From: an uncultured Intestinimonas sp.
Lineage (GTDB): Bacteria; Bacillota; Clostridia; Oscillospirales; Oscillospiraceae
Assembly: GCF_944387725.1 (NCBI RefSeq)
Contig: NZ_CALXGA010000016.1
Location: 1 to 34,561, forward strand
Length of the DNA: 34,561 nucleotides
Reading direction: 5' to 3'
Made by a program: the position numbers and the translations under genes
In this document: piece by piece, positions 21,773-29,754 of the stretch
How positions within the stretch are numbered: position 1 is the first letter of the stretch
How the letters are laid out: each line of letters opens with the position of its first letter
Notes under the pieces: model-generated
What the model was told of the DNA's origin: nothing
What the model saw: only the letters and a program-made list of their open reading frames with translations
Databases searched by the model: none

Positions 21773-22915
21773 TCACGGCGCCGGCGGCTGCCCGGACAGC
21801 CGCCGGCGGACATCCCGCTTGAGCAGGGTGTAGAGGACGGAGGCCACGGGGACGCTGAGGAGCATCCCCAGGAAATTGAAGAGCCCGCCGCCCACGGTGA
21901 CGGCGGCCAGCACCCAGATGCCGGGCAGTCCCAGGGAGGTGCCCACCACCCGGGGATAGATGACGTTGCCCTCGAACTGCTGGAGGCAGACCAGGAAGAT
22001 CAGAAAGATCAGGGCCTTCATGGGGTCCACCATCAGCAGCAGCAGGGCGGAGGTGGCCGCCCCCACATAGGCGCCCACAATGGGCACCAGGGCGGAGACC
22101 CCAATGAGGACAGAGATCAGGGGGGCATAGTCCAGCCGCAGCAGGAGCATCCCCAGGAAGGTGAGGCCGGCCAGGATGACGGCCTCGGTGACCTGGCCGG
22201 TAACGAAGCGGCTGAAGGTCCCCGCCGTCAGGGCGGTGACGTCCAGCGCCACCTCGTAGAGCTGGGGGGGCAGATAGGCCTTGAGTACATGGCGGCACTG
22301 GGCCAGGAGGGTGTCCTTGCCCGCCAGCATATAGATGGAAAAGACCAGGGCCAGGACGCTGGTCACCACGATGGACACCAGGTTGGTGGTGAAGTTGAAC
22401 AGGAAGGGCACTGCGTTGGAGACGGCGGAGAGGGTGCCGTTGAAGGCGCTCCGCAGCACCTGGTCCAGGCGGTCCAGGAGCTGGTCCATACCGGCCAGGG
22501 CCTGACCCTCCACGTTGAACCACTCCATAAAGCGTTCGATCCAGACCTGGGCCTGGCGCATATACCGCTCCAAGTTGGAGAGGAAGGTCCCCATGCTGCT
22601 GGTGAACTGGGGAAGGACGAAGGCCACCAGGGCGGCCACCACGCCGAAGAGGCACAGATAGGACAGGAGCACCGCCAGGGGGAGGCTGGCCTTGGCCAGC
22701 GGCGTCCCCCCCAGGGCCCGGTCCAGGTGCCGCCGGAAGAAGGCGCAGGGCTGGGTCAGGACAAAGGCGATAGCCAGGCCGGCAAAGAGGGAGGTAAAAT
22801 TGGACAGGAGATTGGCGGCAAACCGCCAAAGGTCGTCAAAGCGGACGATGACGAAGATCAGGCCCACTGTAAAGGTGATGAGCAGCAACAGGCTTCGGAA
22901 AAGCTTCTTATCCAT
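21773..22915 (-). CDS. AI-2E/PerM-family transporter
   Basis: 380-residue polytopic membrane protein of the AI-2 exporter/PerM/YtvI family. Two N-terminal hydrophobic segments, a long amphipathic middle (MRQAQVWIERFMEWFNVEG) and a C-terminal helical bundle are typical. The late motifs SALVPIVGAYVGA and LQQFEGNVIYPRVVGTSLGLPGIWVL are diagnostic. ATG 22915 is preferred because the predicted transcript starts too close to ATG 22936 for a ribosome site. In spore formers some members (YtvI) are sporulation genes; which subgroup applies here cannot be read. Substrate unknown. Confidence 0.9.
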   Translation of the reverse strand: MDKKLFRSLLLLITFTVGLIFVIVRFDDLWRFAANLLSNFTSLFAGLAIAFVLTQPCAFFRRHLDRALGGTPLAKASLPLAVLLSYLCLFGVVAALVAFVLPQFTSSMGTFLSNLERYMRQAQVWIERFMEWFNVEGQALAGMDQLLDRLDQVLRSAFNGTLSAVSNAVPFLFNFTTNLVSIVVTSVLALVFSIYMLAGKDTLLAQCRHVLKAYLPPQLYEVALDVTALTAGTFSRFVTGQVTEAVILAGLTFLGMLLLRLDYAPLISVLIGVSALVPIVGAYVGAATSALLLLMVDPMKALIFLIFLVCLQQFEGNVIYPRVVGTSLGLPGIWVLAAVTVGGGLFNFLGMLLSVPVASVLYTLLKRDVRRRLSGQPPAP

Positions 22916-22947
22916 GGGCAGCCCCCATTTCATCATGCAGTAAGAAC

Positions 22948-22977
22948 ACTATAGCATCTCCAGCCCGTCCAAGTCAA
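22948..22977 (-). promoter_or_regulatory. Promoter of the PerM-family gene
   Basis: Minus strand: TTGACT (22972-22977), 18-bp spacer, TATAGT (22948-22953). Confidence 0.7.
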
Positions 22978-23096
22978 TGGAGTCCTGTTTAAGATTTGCG
23001 AAAAAGCCCTGATTCCCAGCGCCCTGGGCGCGGAACCGCTTCCGCACCCGGGGCGCCGGCTGTTTGAGCGCCACACTTCCGCCGTCCCGCCGTTGG

Positions 23097-23939
23097 TCAC
23101 TCCAGGTTCATCTGCCGCTTTCGGGCGGCGGAGCGCTCCAGCTTCCGGGCCAGGGCGGCGGGGTCCCCCGCCTCCAGCACCTCCCGGTAGGTGCGCAGGT
23201 TGTCCTCCAGGGTGCGGAGGACCCGGGTGAGGGCGGGGGCGTTCATGGAGAAGAGCTCCGTCCATAGGGGCACGTCCAGGGCGGCCACCCGGGTACAGTC
23301 CCGGAAGGAGCCCCCCTCGAAGCCCCGGCACTGGAAGAGATCCGGGTCGTCGCACACCGCCACGGCCAGGATATGCATGACCTGGCTGGTGTAGGCGATG
23401 ATGGCGTCGTGCCGCTCTGGGGTGGTCTTCACCACGTCCCGGCAGCCCAGATGGGCGGCGATGCGCTCCATAAGCCCCAGGTGCTCCGGGGTGTTGCCCT
23501 TCTGGGGGGTGAGGATGAAGTGGGCCCCCCGGAAGAGCTCCGGGTCTGCGTGGAAGATACCGGAGGTCTCCTTCCCGGCCATGGGGTGGCAGCCGATGAA
23601 ATCCACCTCCGGGGGGAGGATCTGGGCGGCCTCCAGGATGGCGGTCTTGATGCCGCACACGTCGGTGACCAGGGCCCCGGCTTTGAAGCGGTCCCGGTGG
23701 GCGGTGAGGAAGTCCACGATGCCCCGGGGATGGAGGCACAGAAAGACCACGTCCGCCGTCTGGATGGCGGCCCCGGCGTCATCGGTGACCCGGTCGGCGG
23801 CGGCGTGCTCCCGGGCGAAGGCCAGGGTGGCCCCGTCCCGGTCCACGCCCACAATCTCGTAGTCCTCAAAGCTCCGCAGGGCCATGGCCAGGGACCCGCC
23901 GATGAGGCCCAGGCCCAGAATGACAATCTGCTTTTTCAT
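23097..23939 (-). CDS. tyrA: Prephenate dehydrogenase
   Basis: NAD(P)-dependent enzyme that turns prephenate into 4-hydroxyphenylpyruvate on the way to tyrosine. The 280-residue protein starts with the dinucleotide loop G9-L-G11-L-I-G14 and has the family segments HPMAGKETSG, TPERHDAIIAYTSQVMH and GFEGGSFRDCTR. No ACT or chorismate-mutase domain is fused, so feedback control at the protein level may be limited. AGGAGG precedes the ATG. It is 28 bases downstream of aroF and belongs to the same attenuated operon, so the tyrosine-rich leader matches the pathway product. Confidence 0.96.
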   Translation of the reverse strand: MKKQIVILGLGLIGGSLAMALRSFEDYEIVGVDRDGATLAFAREHAAADRVTDDAGAAIQTADVVFLCLHPRGIVDFLTAHRDRFKAGALVTDVCGIKTAILEAAQILPPEVDFIGCHPMAGKETSGIFHADPELFRGAHFILTPQKGNTPEHLGLMERIAAHLGCRDVVKTTPERHDAIIAYTSQVMHILAVAVCDDPDLFQCRGFEGGSFRDCTRVAALDVPLWTELFSMNAPALTRVLRTLEDNLRTYREVLEAGDPAALARKLERSAARKRQMNLE

Positions 23940-23967
23940 GGGGTAAAACCTCCTGTTCCGGCCCGGC

Positions 23968-24984
23968 TCAGGCCGTCCGGCCCACGCAGGGGGCCAGCGC
24001 CCGGAGCTTGCCCATCAGCGTGTCAAACTGGGCCGGGGTAATGGACTGGGCCCCGTCGCACAGGGCGTGGGGCGGGTCGTTGTGGACCTCGATGATGAGG
24101 CCGTCGGCTCCGGCGGCGGCGGCGGCCAGACTCATACGCTCTACCATCCAGGCCTGCCCGCAGGCGTGGGAGGGGTCCACCACCACCGGCAGGTGGGAGA
24201 GCTTCTTCACCGCCAGCACGGCGGAGAGGTCCAGGGTGTTCCGGGTGAAGGTCTCGAAGGTGCGGATGCCCCGCTCGCAGAGAATGACCCTCTCGTTGCC
24301 TCCGGCCAGGATGTACTCCGCCGACATGAGCCACTCCTCGATGGTGGAGGAGAGCCCCCGCTTGAGGAGGATAGGCTTGGTGGTCTTTCCCAGCTGCTTG
24401 AGGAGGTCAAAGTTCTGCATGTTCCGGGCCCCAACCTGGATGACGTCCACGCACATCTCGAACATCTCAATGTTGCTGGTGGACATGATCTCGGTGACGA
24501 TGGGCAGCCCGGTGGCGGCCCGTGCCTCCTGGAGGAGGCGGATGCCGTCGTTGCCCATTCCCTGGAAGGAGTAGGGGGAGGTCCGGGGCTTGAAGGCCCC
24601 GCCCCGGAGGGCGGCGGCTCCGCTGGCCTTCACGGCCTGGGCCACCGCCACGATCTGGCCCTCGCTCTCCACCGAGCAGGGCCCGGCGATGACCGCCAGC
24701 TTTTCGCCCCCCACCAGGGCGCCGTTCCCCAGGTCCACCACCGTGTCGTCTGGGTGGTACTTCCGGTTGGCCCTTTTGTAGGGCTCGGTGACCCGCATCA
24801 CCCGCTCCACTCCGGGGAGGAGGGCCACCTTCTCCTGGTCAATGCGGGAGGCGTCCCCCTCCGCCCCCAGGATGGTGGTCTCGGACCCCTGGGAAACCAT
24901 AACCTTGACGCCTCCGGCCTCCATGGACCGGATGGCCCCCTGGAGCTCCTCCTGGGAGAAGCCCGGCTTCATAATGACGACCAT
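23968..24984 (-). CDS. aroF: DAHP synthase, type I-beta with N-terminal ferredoxin-like domain
   Basis: First enzyme of the shikimate pathway; it joins phosphoenolpyruvate and erythrose 4-phosphate. Residues 1-70 (MVVIMKPGFSQEEL, GVERVMRV) form the ferredoxin-like regulatory domain known from Thermotoga-type enzymes. The catalytic barrel follows with AGPCSVES, RGGAFKPRTSPYSFQG, VGARNMQNF, KRGLSSTIEEW and DPSHACG, which hold the metal and phosphate ligands. Length 338 residues is normal. In homologues the N-terminal domain binds tyrosine or phenylalanine. The ribosome site (GGACGGAATG) is weak. Tyrosine-dependent transcription attenuation upstream is proposed. Confidence 0.96.
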   Translation of the reverse strand: MVVIMKPGFSQEELQGAIRSMEAGGVKVMVSQGSETTILGAEGDASRIDQEKVALLPGVERVMRVTEPYKRANRKYHPDDTVVDLGNGALVGGEKLAVIAGPCSVESEGQIVAVAQAVKASGAAALRGGAFKPRTSPYSFQGMGNDGIRLLQEARAATGLPIVTEIMSTSNIEMFEMCVDVIQVGARNMQNFDLLKQLGKTTKPILLKRGLSSTIEEWLMSAEYILAGGNERVILCERGIRTFETFTRNTLDLSAVLAVKKLSHLPVVVDPSHACGQAWMVERMSLAAAAAGADGLIIEVHNDPPHALCDGAQSITPAQFDTLMGKLRALAPCVGRTA

Positions 24985-25002
24985 AACACATTCCGTCCTT
25001 CC

Positions 25003-25050
25003 GTAAAAATGTAAAGAACGCCGCAGCGGCCCTGACGGACCGCCGCGGCG
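25003..25050 (-). terminator. Leader terminator (attenuator) before aroF
   Basis: On the minus strand CGCCGCGGCGG (25040-25050) pairs with CCGCTGCGGCG (25019-25029), 11 bp with one G-U. The following tail TTCTTTACATTTTTA is T-rich. It begins 26 bases after the leader-peptide stop and 19 bases before the aroF start. An upstream GCGGC could pair with the GCCGC in the 5' arm as an antiterminator. Confidence 0.7.
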
Positions 25051-25075
25051 TCATCGAAGAGAAGCCGCCCGCAGC

Positions 25076-25171
25076 TCATCCCTGTCCAGGGCATGCCAAA
25101 GCGCCGCTACCATAGCCATAGTAACGGGGATAGGAATACCCATACAGGTTGAAAAACAGGGACAGCTTCAC
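25076..25171 (-). CDS. Tyrosine/phenylalanine-rich leader peptide of aroF-tyrA
   Basis: 31 codons from GTG 25171 to TGA 25076. The peptide starts VKLSLFFNLYGYSY (Met at the start) and goes on PRYYGYGSG: two adjacent Phe codons and six Tyr codons within residues 6-20. Five of the six Tyr codons are TAT, unlike the GC-ending codons common in neighbouring genes. AAGGAAG lies ten bases upstream, and a good promoter sits about 20 bases before the start. The clustered codons for the pathway product, placed directly ahead of a terminator and aroF-tyrA, are what a ribosome-stalling attenuator needs. It is too short for ordinary gene finders. Confidence 0.75.
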   Translation of the reverse strand: MKLSLFFNLYGYSYPRYYGYGSGALACPGQG

Positions 25172-25197
25172 CGTGCAACACTTCCTTCTGAAGAGAC

Positions 25198-25226
25198 ACT
25201 TTATCACTTTCTGCCGTTAAAATCAA
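25198..25226 (-). promoter_or_regulatory. Promoter of the aroF-tyrA operon
   Basis: Minus strand: TTGATT (25221-25226), 17-bp spacer, TAAAGT (25198-25203); predicted start near 25191. Confidence 0.75.
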
Positions 25227-25250
25227 GAGGAATTTTTGCCCCGCCTGCGG

Positions 25251-25279
25251 TTGCCTTTTCCCCCCGGCCATGCTATGCT
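25251..25279 (+). promoter_or_regulatory. Promoter of the zincin gene
   Basis: TTGCCT (25251-25256), 17-bp spacer, TATGCT (25274-25279). It is divergent from the aroF promoter 25 bases away. Confidence 0.5.
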
Positions 25280-25356
25280 GTTTGCAGCGCGGCCTGCCGC
25301 CGGGGACGGCGGAGGCGGTCCACACAATCCAATCGGGACAGAAAGCAGGTGTTTGC

Positions 25357-25740
25357 ATGATCCTCACCTTTGACCAGGCGGGGGAGCTTTTGGACGAGAT
25401 GGCCGAGGAATTTCCGCCGGAGTTTTACCAGGACCTCAACGGCGGCGTCTGTCTGCTGCCGGAGGCCAAGGCCGACCCGGAGTTCCCCCCGGGCGAGATG
25501 TATATCCTGGGGGAGTACTGCAACGATATGATGGGGCGGTATATCAACCTCTACTATGGCTCCTTCGCTGCGCTGGCGGAACAGGAGGACTGGACGGAGG
25601 AGGACTGGGAGGACGAGCTGTGGGAGACCTTCGCCCATGAGTTCACCCATCACATGGAGGGTCTGGCCGGGGAGCGGGGCCTGGAGCGCAGGGACGAGGA
25701 CTTTCTGGAGGCGTTCCGGGCAGAGCGGGAGGAGCCGTAA
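25357..25740 (+). CDS. Small zincin-like metallopeptidase
   Basis: 127-residue acidic protein with the zinc-peptidase motif HEFTHH (residues 94-99) preceded by a Trp/Glu/Asp-rich helix. The pattern fits the small zincin-like family in which HExxHH is the core and a downstream acidic residue completes the metal site. No signal peptide is present, so it is cytoplasmic. ATG 25357 follows CAGGTG; the upstream extension to 25270 overlaps the promoter. Its 3' end overlaps the end of the convergent membrane-protein gene by 91 bases. Substrate unknown. Confidence 0.8.
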   Translation: MILTFDQAGELLDEMAEEFPPEFYQDLNGGVCLLPEAKADPEFPPGEMYILGEYCNDMMGRYINLYYGSFAALAEQEDWTEEDWEDELWETFAHEFTHHMEGLAGERGLERRDEDFLEAFRAEREEP

Positions 25741-26801
25741 GGAGCAGCCGGACGGGGGGCGGGAGCTGCGCCGCAGCCTTTCGGGGCCGTTCTGCCGCGG
25801 GCGCGGAGGTGGACCCACAGGGTCACTCCGGCGCTGAGGAGCAGGAAGCTGTAGAAGCTGATGCCCCGGGCCAGGAGCACCGCCGGGGCCGCCAGTCCAG
25901 GGCCGAAGAAGCGGGAGAAGGCCCGCAGGGCGCTTCCCTCGGCGGCTCCCACCGCCCCCGGCAGGGGGAGGAGCCCCACGGCGACGGACACCAGCGCCTG
26001 GGCGCCCGCCACCTGGAAGAGGCCGGCCTCCCGGAGGCCGAAGCCCAGGTAGACCACATAGGGGACGGCGTAGAGGCAGGTGAGCTGGAGGAGGGTAAGC
26101 CCCAGCAGGGCGGGGAGCATCCCCAGGTTGGCCCGAAGGCACTCCGCCCCCCGTCGGTACTCGGCCATCTGGCGCGCCAGCCGCGCCCGGACCTGGGCCT
26201 CCCGCCGGACCAACCGGAGGCGGACCCCCAGCGTGACCAGGCCCCCGGTGAGCCGCCGGGCGGCGTTGGGGAGGAACATCATGGAGAGCATCCCGGCGGT
26301 GAGGAGCACCGTCACCGTGCCGCCGTAGAGGAGCAGAAGCCCCAGCCCGGTCCCCAGTCCCGCCCGGACCTCCGGCAGCAGCAGGAAGGCCGTCACGGCA
26401 TAGCCCAGCGACACCACCTGATAGCACACGGCAAGGAGCAGCATGTTCAGGGAGCCGTGGGCGGCGGGGACGCCGTCCCTGGACATGTAGTAGATCTGGG
26501 CGGGCTGTCCCCCGGTGGAGGAGGGGGTGATGGAGCTGACATAAAAGCCCGCGAAGGAGTAGCCCAGGCACTGCCGGTAGGGCAGGCGGTGGCCCAGCCG
26601 GCCCAGAATGCGCTTGGAGCACAGGGCCTCGCAGCCCACAAAGCAGAGCATCAGCCCCAGCCCCAGCCCCACCCATCCGGGGTGGACCCGCCCCAGGGCC
26701 TCCAGCAGGCTGGCGGGGGACTGCTCCCGCAGCAGGAGAAAGCCGGAGAGGGCCATGACGGCCAGGATCACCAGCAGGCCCCAGTTCTGTCTCCCTTTCA
26801 C
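25650..26801 (-). CDS. Lysylphosphatidylglycerol-synthase-like (flippase-type) membrane protein
   Basis: 383-residue polytopic protein with about eight hydrophobic helices, of the LPG-synthase transmembrane (YbhN/AglD-like) type. Family features include the early SSITPSSTGGQPAQIYYMSRDG and the late LLPLPGAVGAAEGSALRAF. The catalytic soluble domain of MprF is absent, so a role in moving a lipid-linked sugar or modified lipid is the usual inference. GTG 26801 overlaps the glycosyltransferase stop as GTGA, implying a joint role in glycolipid synthesis. The last roughly 40 residues are Arg/Ser/Pro-rich, lie antisense to the zincin gene and are probably non-native read-on. Confidence 0.88.
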   Translation of the reverse strand: MKGRQNWGLLVILAVMALSGFLLLREQSPASLLEALGRVHPGWVGLGLGLMLCFVGCEALCSKRILGRLGHRLPYRQCLGYSFAGFYVSSITPSSTGGQPAQIYYMSRDGVPAAHGSLNMLLLAVCYQVVSLGYAVTAFLLLPEVRAGLGTGLGLLLLYGGTVTVLLTAGMLSMMFLPNAARRLTGGLVTLGVRLRLVRREAQVRARLARQMAEYRRGAECLRANLGMLPALLGLTLLQLTCLYAVPYVVYLGFGLREAGLFQVAGAQALVSVAVGLLPLPGAVGAAEGSALRAFSRFFGPGLAAPAVLLARGISFYSFLLLSAGVTLWVHLRARGRTAPKGCGAAPAPRPAAPYGSSRSARNASRKSSSLRSRPRSPARPSM

Positions 26802-27904
26802 CGGCGGACCACCCCCTTGGCGGCGGTCAGGGCGGAGACAATCCGATCCAGACTCTGGGCCTCCAGCTCCCCCCTGAGGGCCCGCATATGGGCGTGCATG
26901 GCCGACAGAGCCCCGTCGTCGTAGAGGAGCCCCCGGATGGCCTGCAGGCACCCCTCTGGGTCCCGGGGGGCCAGGCGGCCGATGGCCCGGCGCACCAGGA
27001 ACCGGGCGTTGTCCCGCTCCTGCTGGAGGGTGGGCTCCCAAGCCAGTATGGGCAGCTCGGAGAAGATGGTCTCGAAGAGGGTGATCCCCCCGGGCTTGGA
27101 GAGCATCAGGTCGGCCTGGGCCATGTAGTCGTACACACGGTGGGTGAAGCCCACCACCTGGATGTGCCGGTAGCGCCCCGCCAGCTTGTCACAGAGCCTC
27201 TGGTTGCCCCCGGTGATGAGGGTGGTCTCCACCCCGGACAGGGCGTCCAGGGCCTCATAGAACCCGCTGCGCCTGGGGAGCATCCCCAGGCCGCCCCCCA
27301 TGATGAGGAGCCTTCTGGTCCCGTCCCCAGGGGGACGGGACCCCCGGCCGGCCGGGGGCCGGAACTGGGGCCGCACCGGGATGCCGGTGACATGGATGCG
27401 CGCCGCCTCCACCCCCTTGGCGATGAGCTGGTCCCGGACGCTCCGGGAGCCCACCAGGTAGCAGTCGGCGCCGGGATGCAGCCACTCCCGGTGGGAGGAG
27501 AGGTCGGTGATGCATGTGGCCAGGGGCAGGCCGGCGCCCAGCTCTTCCTTGTAGTCCGAGACAAGCTGGGCGCAGTAGGGATGGGTGGCGATGACGGCGT
27601 CGGGACGCCGCTCCCACAACAGCTCCCCCAGCTTGTCCTGGAAAAAGTCCTCCAGGGGCGGACGGGCCCGGAGGGGGGCCCGGCCGGCGGCCCTGTAGTA
27701 GAGGTTATAGAGACCGCTGCCCCGGGTGACCAGCAGGGAGAAGCACTTGTAGAGGGTCTCCGAGGCGTCAGGCAGCGCGTAGGCGAAGAAGTCCTCCACC
27801 GTCACCTCCGCGCCGGGCAGGTCCCGCAGGAGCTGGAGGCGCAGGGACTGGGAGGCGGACCAGTGGCCCATGCCGAATTTTCCGGTGAGAATCAGGATGT
27901 TCAT
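26798..27904 (-). CDS. Glycolipid glycosyltransferase (MGDG synthase/UgtP type)
   Basis: 368-residue GT28-family enzyme. The N-terminal MGDG-synthase domain starts ILILTGKFGMGHWSASQSL, where GxGH is the acceptor/phosphate loop. The C-terminal GT-B domain has MGGGLGML, VVGFTHRVYDYMAQADLMLSKPGGITLFE and EPTLQQERDN, which bind the nucleotide sugar. Such enzymes put glucose or galactose on diacylglycerol to make membrane glycolipids and lipoteichoic-acid anchors. AAGGAGGGACAGCC precedes the ATG. It is coupled to the flippase-like gene, so synthesis and transfer across the membrane may be linked. The sugar is not known. Confidence 0.9.
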   Translation of the reverse strand: MNILILTGKFGMGHWSASQSLRLQLLRDLPGAEVTVEDFFAYALPDASETLYKCFSLLVTRGSGLYNLYYRAAGRAPLRARPPLEDFFQDKLGELLWERRPDAVIATHPYCAQLVSDYKEELGAGLPLATCITDLSSHREWLHPGADCYLVGSRSVRDQLIAKGVEAARIHVTGIPVRPQFRPPAGRGSRPPGDGTRRLLIMGGGLGMLPRRSGFYEALDALSGVETTLITGGNQRLCDKLAGRYRHIQVVGFTHRVYDYMAQADLMLSKPGGITLFETIFSELPILAWEPTLQQERDNARFLVRRAIGRLAPRDPEGCLQAIRGLLYDDGALSAMHAHMRALRGELEAQSLDRIVSALTAAKGVVRR

Positions 27905-27982
27905 GGCTGTCCCTCCTTGTTTCTAAGGGACAGTATAGCCTGGATTTCTTTAGAAAACCCGATCCGGAACCTTAAAAACCCC

Positions 27983-28510
27983 TTAAGAAAGAGGAAAATC
28001 TTCCAGAAGAGCGGCGCCGCCGGGGCTGCACAGGGCGGCCCGCCACCCCGGCCCGGCGTAGGCCGCGAAGGTGAGCCCCCCCAGGGTCCCAATGCCGCCG
28101 GGGGAGAGGAGAGGGACGGCGATCTCCCTGGGGGGGCGGTCCAGGCCGGAGCCCTGGCACTTCACCCGGGCCTCCTTCAGGGTCCAGAGGGTGTAGAAGT
28201 CCTCCCAGCGCCCCCCAAGGGCCTGGAACCAGTCAAACTCCTCCGGGGAGAGGGCCTTTCGGGGCAGGAAGGACCGCCGGGGCCGGACCCGCTCCACGTC
28301 GGCCCCCACCGGCATGTCCCCCAGGGCGCAGAGGGCATAGGGCCCGCTGTGGCTCAGATTGAAGTGGTGATCCGGACGCGCCGGGAACCGGGGCTTTCCC
28401 CAGGCCTCCCGCTCCAGCCGGGGCAGCCCCTCCCACCCCCAGGCCAGCCGGACGGCCTCCCGGAGGAGGGCGTGGGCCTCCACGGTATCGGAAAAAAACA
28501 GGCGCAGCAT
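27983..28510 (-). CDS. Sfp-type 4'-phosphopantetheinyl transferase
   Basis: 175-residue enzyme that moves the phosphopantetheine arm of coenzyme A onto carrier proteins. It has the motifs FNLSHSG (50-56), GADVERV with metal ligands Asp71 and Glu73, and WTLKEARVK with Lys112 and Glu113. The length is short for Sfp (about 220) but the core is complete. GGGGAGGGAG lies just before the ATG. No polyketide or peptide synthetase is in view. MITE copy 4 ends 23 bases upstream of the start, leaving no room for an ordinary promoter between them, and the element frame runs in phase into this gene. Confidence 0.88.
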   Translation of the reverse strand: MLRLFFSDTVEAHALLREAVRLAWGWEGLPRLEREAWGKPRFPARPDHHFNLSHSGPYALCALGDMPVGADVERVRPRRSFLPRKALSPEEFDWFQALGGRWEDFYTLWTLKEARVKCQGSGLDRPPREIAVPLLSPGGIGTLGGLTFAAYAGPGWRAALCSPGGAALLEDFPLS

Positions 28511-28533
28511 ATGGTCTCCCTCCCCGTTTCTCT

Positions 28534-28699
28534 TAGGGCTTGTTTGAAAAATGCCAACATGCCCAACCGGCGGGTCTTTTGCCCCCTGGACGGCGCAATT
28601 TTTCCTTGAAATCCGCCAGGATTCCTGCGAAAAAATTGCTTGCCAGCCGCCCAAAATCCCTCGCTGCCGGACACATCGCCAATTTTCAAACAAGCCCTA
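28534..28699. mobile_element. 166-bp palindromic MITE-like element, copy 4
   Basis: Ends TAGGGCTTGTTTGAAAA / TTTTCAAACAAGCCCTA and interior as in copy 1. The minus-strand frame from MFENWRCV is open through FQTSPK and on into the PPTase start codon. Confidence 0.9.
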
Positions 28700-28825
28700 G
28701 TTTACCACGATTTTCCGCCAGTGTTACCGCCTTTTTGGGAAAAGGGGGATTTTCTCTGGCAATCCGGCCCCGCGTCGTGTAAAATAAAAGGGCCGTTAAC
28801 ATCCTAATTAGGAGGAAGATCGCCT

Positions 28826-29599
28826 ATGAAACTGATTTCCTGGAACGTCAACGGCCTGCGGGCCTGCATCAAAAAGGGCTTTTTCGACTACTTCCAGGGG
28901 GCGGATGCCGATATGTTCTGCCTCCAGGAGACCAAAATGCAGCCCGGCCAGGCGGAAATTGAAACTCCCGGCTACTTCCAGTTCTGGAACTCCGCCGAGA
29001 AGAAGGGCTATTCCGGCACCGCCGTTTTCTCCAAACGGGAGCCCCTGTCGGTGGCCTATGACATCGGGGACCCCGCCCATGTGGGGGAGGGACGGTCCAT
29101 CACCCTGGAATTTCCAGCGTTCTACCTGGTGACGGTCTACACCCCCAACGCCCAGGAGGGCCTGGCCCGGCTGCCCTACCGCATGGAGTGGGAGGACGCC
29201 TTCCGGGACTACCTCCAGGGCCTGGACGCCCGGAAGCCGGTGGTGGTCTGCGGGGACATGAACGTGGCCCATGAGGAGATTGACCTGAAAAATCCCAAGA
29301 CCAACCGGGGCAGCGCCGGCTTCTCCGATGAGGAGCGGGAGAAGATGACCCAGCTCCTCGCCGCCGGCTTTACCGACACCTTCCGCTGCCTCCACCCCGA
29401 CCTCACCGGGGCCTACTCCTGGTGGAGCTACCGCTTCAAGGCCAGAGAGAAGAACGCGGGGTGGCGCATCGACTATTTTCTGGTCTCCGACCGCCTGCGG
29501 GACCGCATTGAAAAGGCCGAAATTTTCAGTGAGATCCACGGCAGCGATCACTGCCCCGTTGGCCTGACCCTCTCGGATACGCCGGCCGTGTCCCAATAA
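28826..29599 (+). CDS. exoA: Exodeoxyribonuclease III / AP endonuclease
   Basis: Mg-dependent phosphodiesterase of base-excision repair that cuts at abasic sites. The 257-residue protein begins MKLISWNVNGLRACIKKGF and has CLQETK with metal ligand Glu35, VVCGDMNVAHEEIDLKNPK, GYSGTAVFSK and the terminal GSDHCPV with the catalytic Asp-His pair. AGGAGGAAGATCGCCT precedes the ATG. A possible -10 (TAAAAT, 28780-28785) lies upstream; its -35 is weak. The gene is separated from the PPTase by MITE copy 4 and ends at a terminator-type hairpin. Confidence 0.97.
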   Translation: MKLISWNVNGLRACIKKGFFDYFQGADADMFCLQETKMQPGQAEIETPGYFQFWNSAEKKGYSGTAVFSKREPLSVAYDIGDPAHVGEGRSITLEFPAFYLVTVYTPNAQEGLARLPYRMEWEDAFRDYLQGLDARKPVVVCGDMNVAHEEIDLKNPKTNRGSAGFSDEEREKMTQLLAAGFTDTFRCLHPDLTGAYSWWSYRFKAREKNAGWRIDYFLVSDRLRDRIEKAEIFSEIHGSDHCPVGLTLSDTPAVSQ

Positions 29600-29608
29600 A
29601 TCCCCGTC

Positions 29609-29643
29609 CCGGGGCAAAAGACCCGCCGGTTGGGCGCGTTGAT
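29609..29643. repeat. Remnant of the MITE-like element, inverted
   Basis: GGGGCAAAAGACCCGCCGGT and the next five bases (29611-29635) match the interior of copy 4 read on its minus strand, and GCGTTGA continues the similarity. The terminal repeats are gone. This is a degraded or recombined copy just after exoA. Confidence 0.65.
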
Positions 29644-29662
29644 GAGGTTCCGGCAAGCGCTG

Positions 29663-29699
29663 ACACACCCCCGCCCGTATGAAATGGGCGGGGGTGTGT
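29663..29699. terminator. Hairpin between convergent exoA and the WG-repeat gene
   Basis: A perfect 14-bp stem ACACACCCCCGCCC/GGGCGGGGGTGTGT with a 9-nt loop. No strong T-run follows on either strand. Confidence 0.65.
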
Positions 29700-29754
29700 C
29701 TCATCCGGCGGAAGCCGGGCCGGGGGGAGCGTTCTGCCGCAGCCCAGGCCGGAA

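Noticed and set aside
22980..23096. Terminator after tyrA
   Set aside because: Several short palindromes (GCGGAA-GCGG-TTCCGC and others) are present, but none has a convincing T-run directly after it.
24839..25123. Alternative 22-codon frame (starts MAMVAALWHALDRDE) in the aroF leader
   Set aside because: It lies within the same leader in another frame, lacks a ribosome site and has no Tyr or Phe codons. It is kept as a minor possibility only.
24985..25250. T-box riboswitch before aroF
   Set aside because: No T-box consensus (AGGGUGGNACCGCG) or specifier stem was found; the Tyr-rich reading frame explains the leader better.
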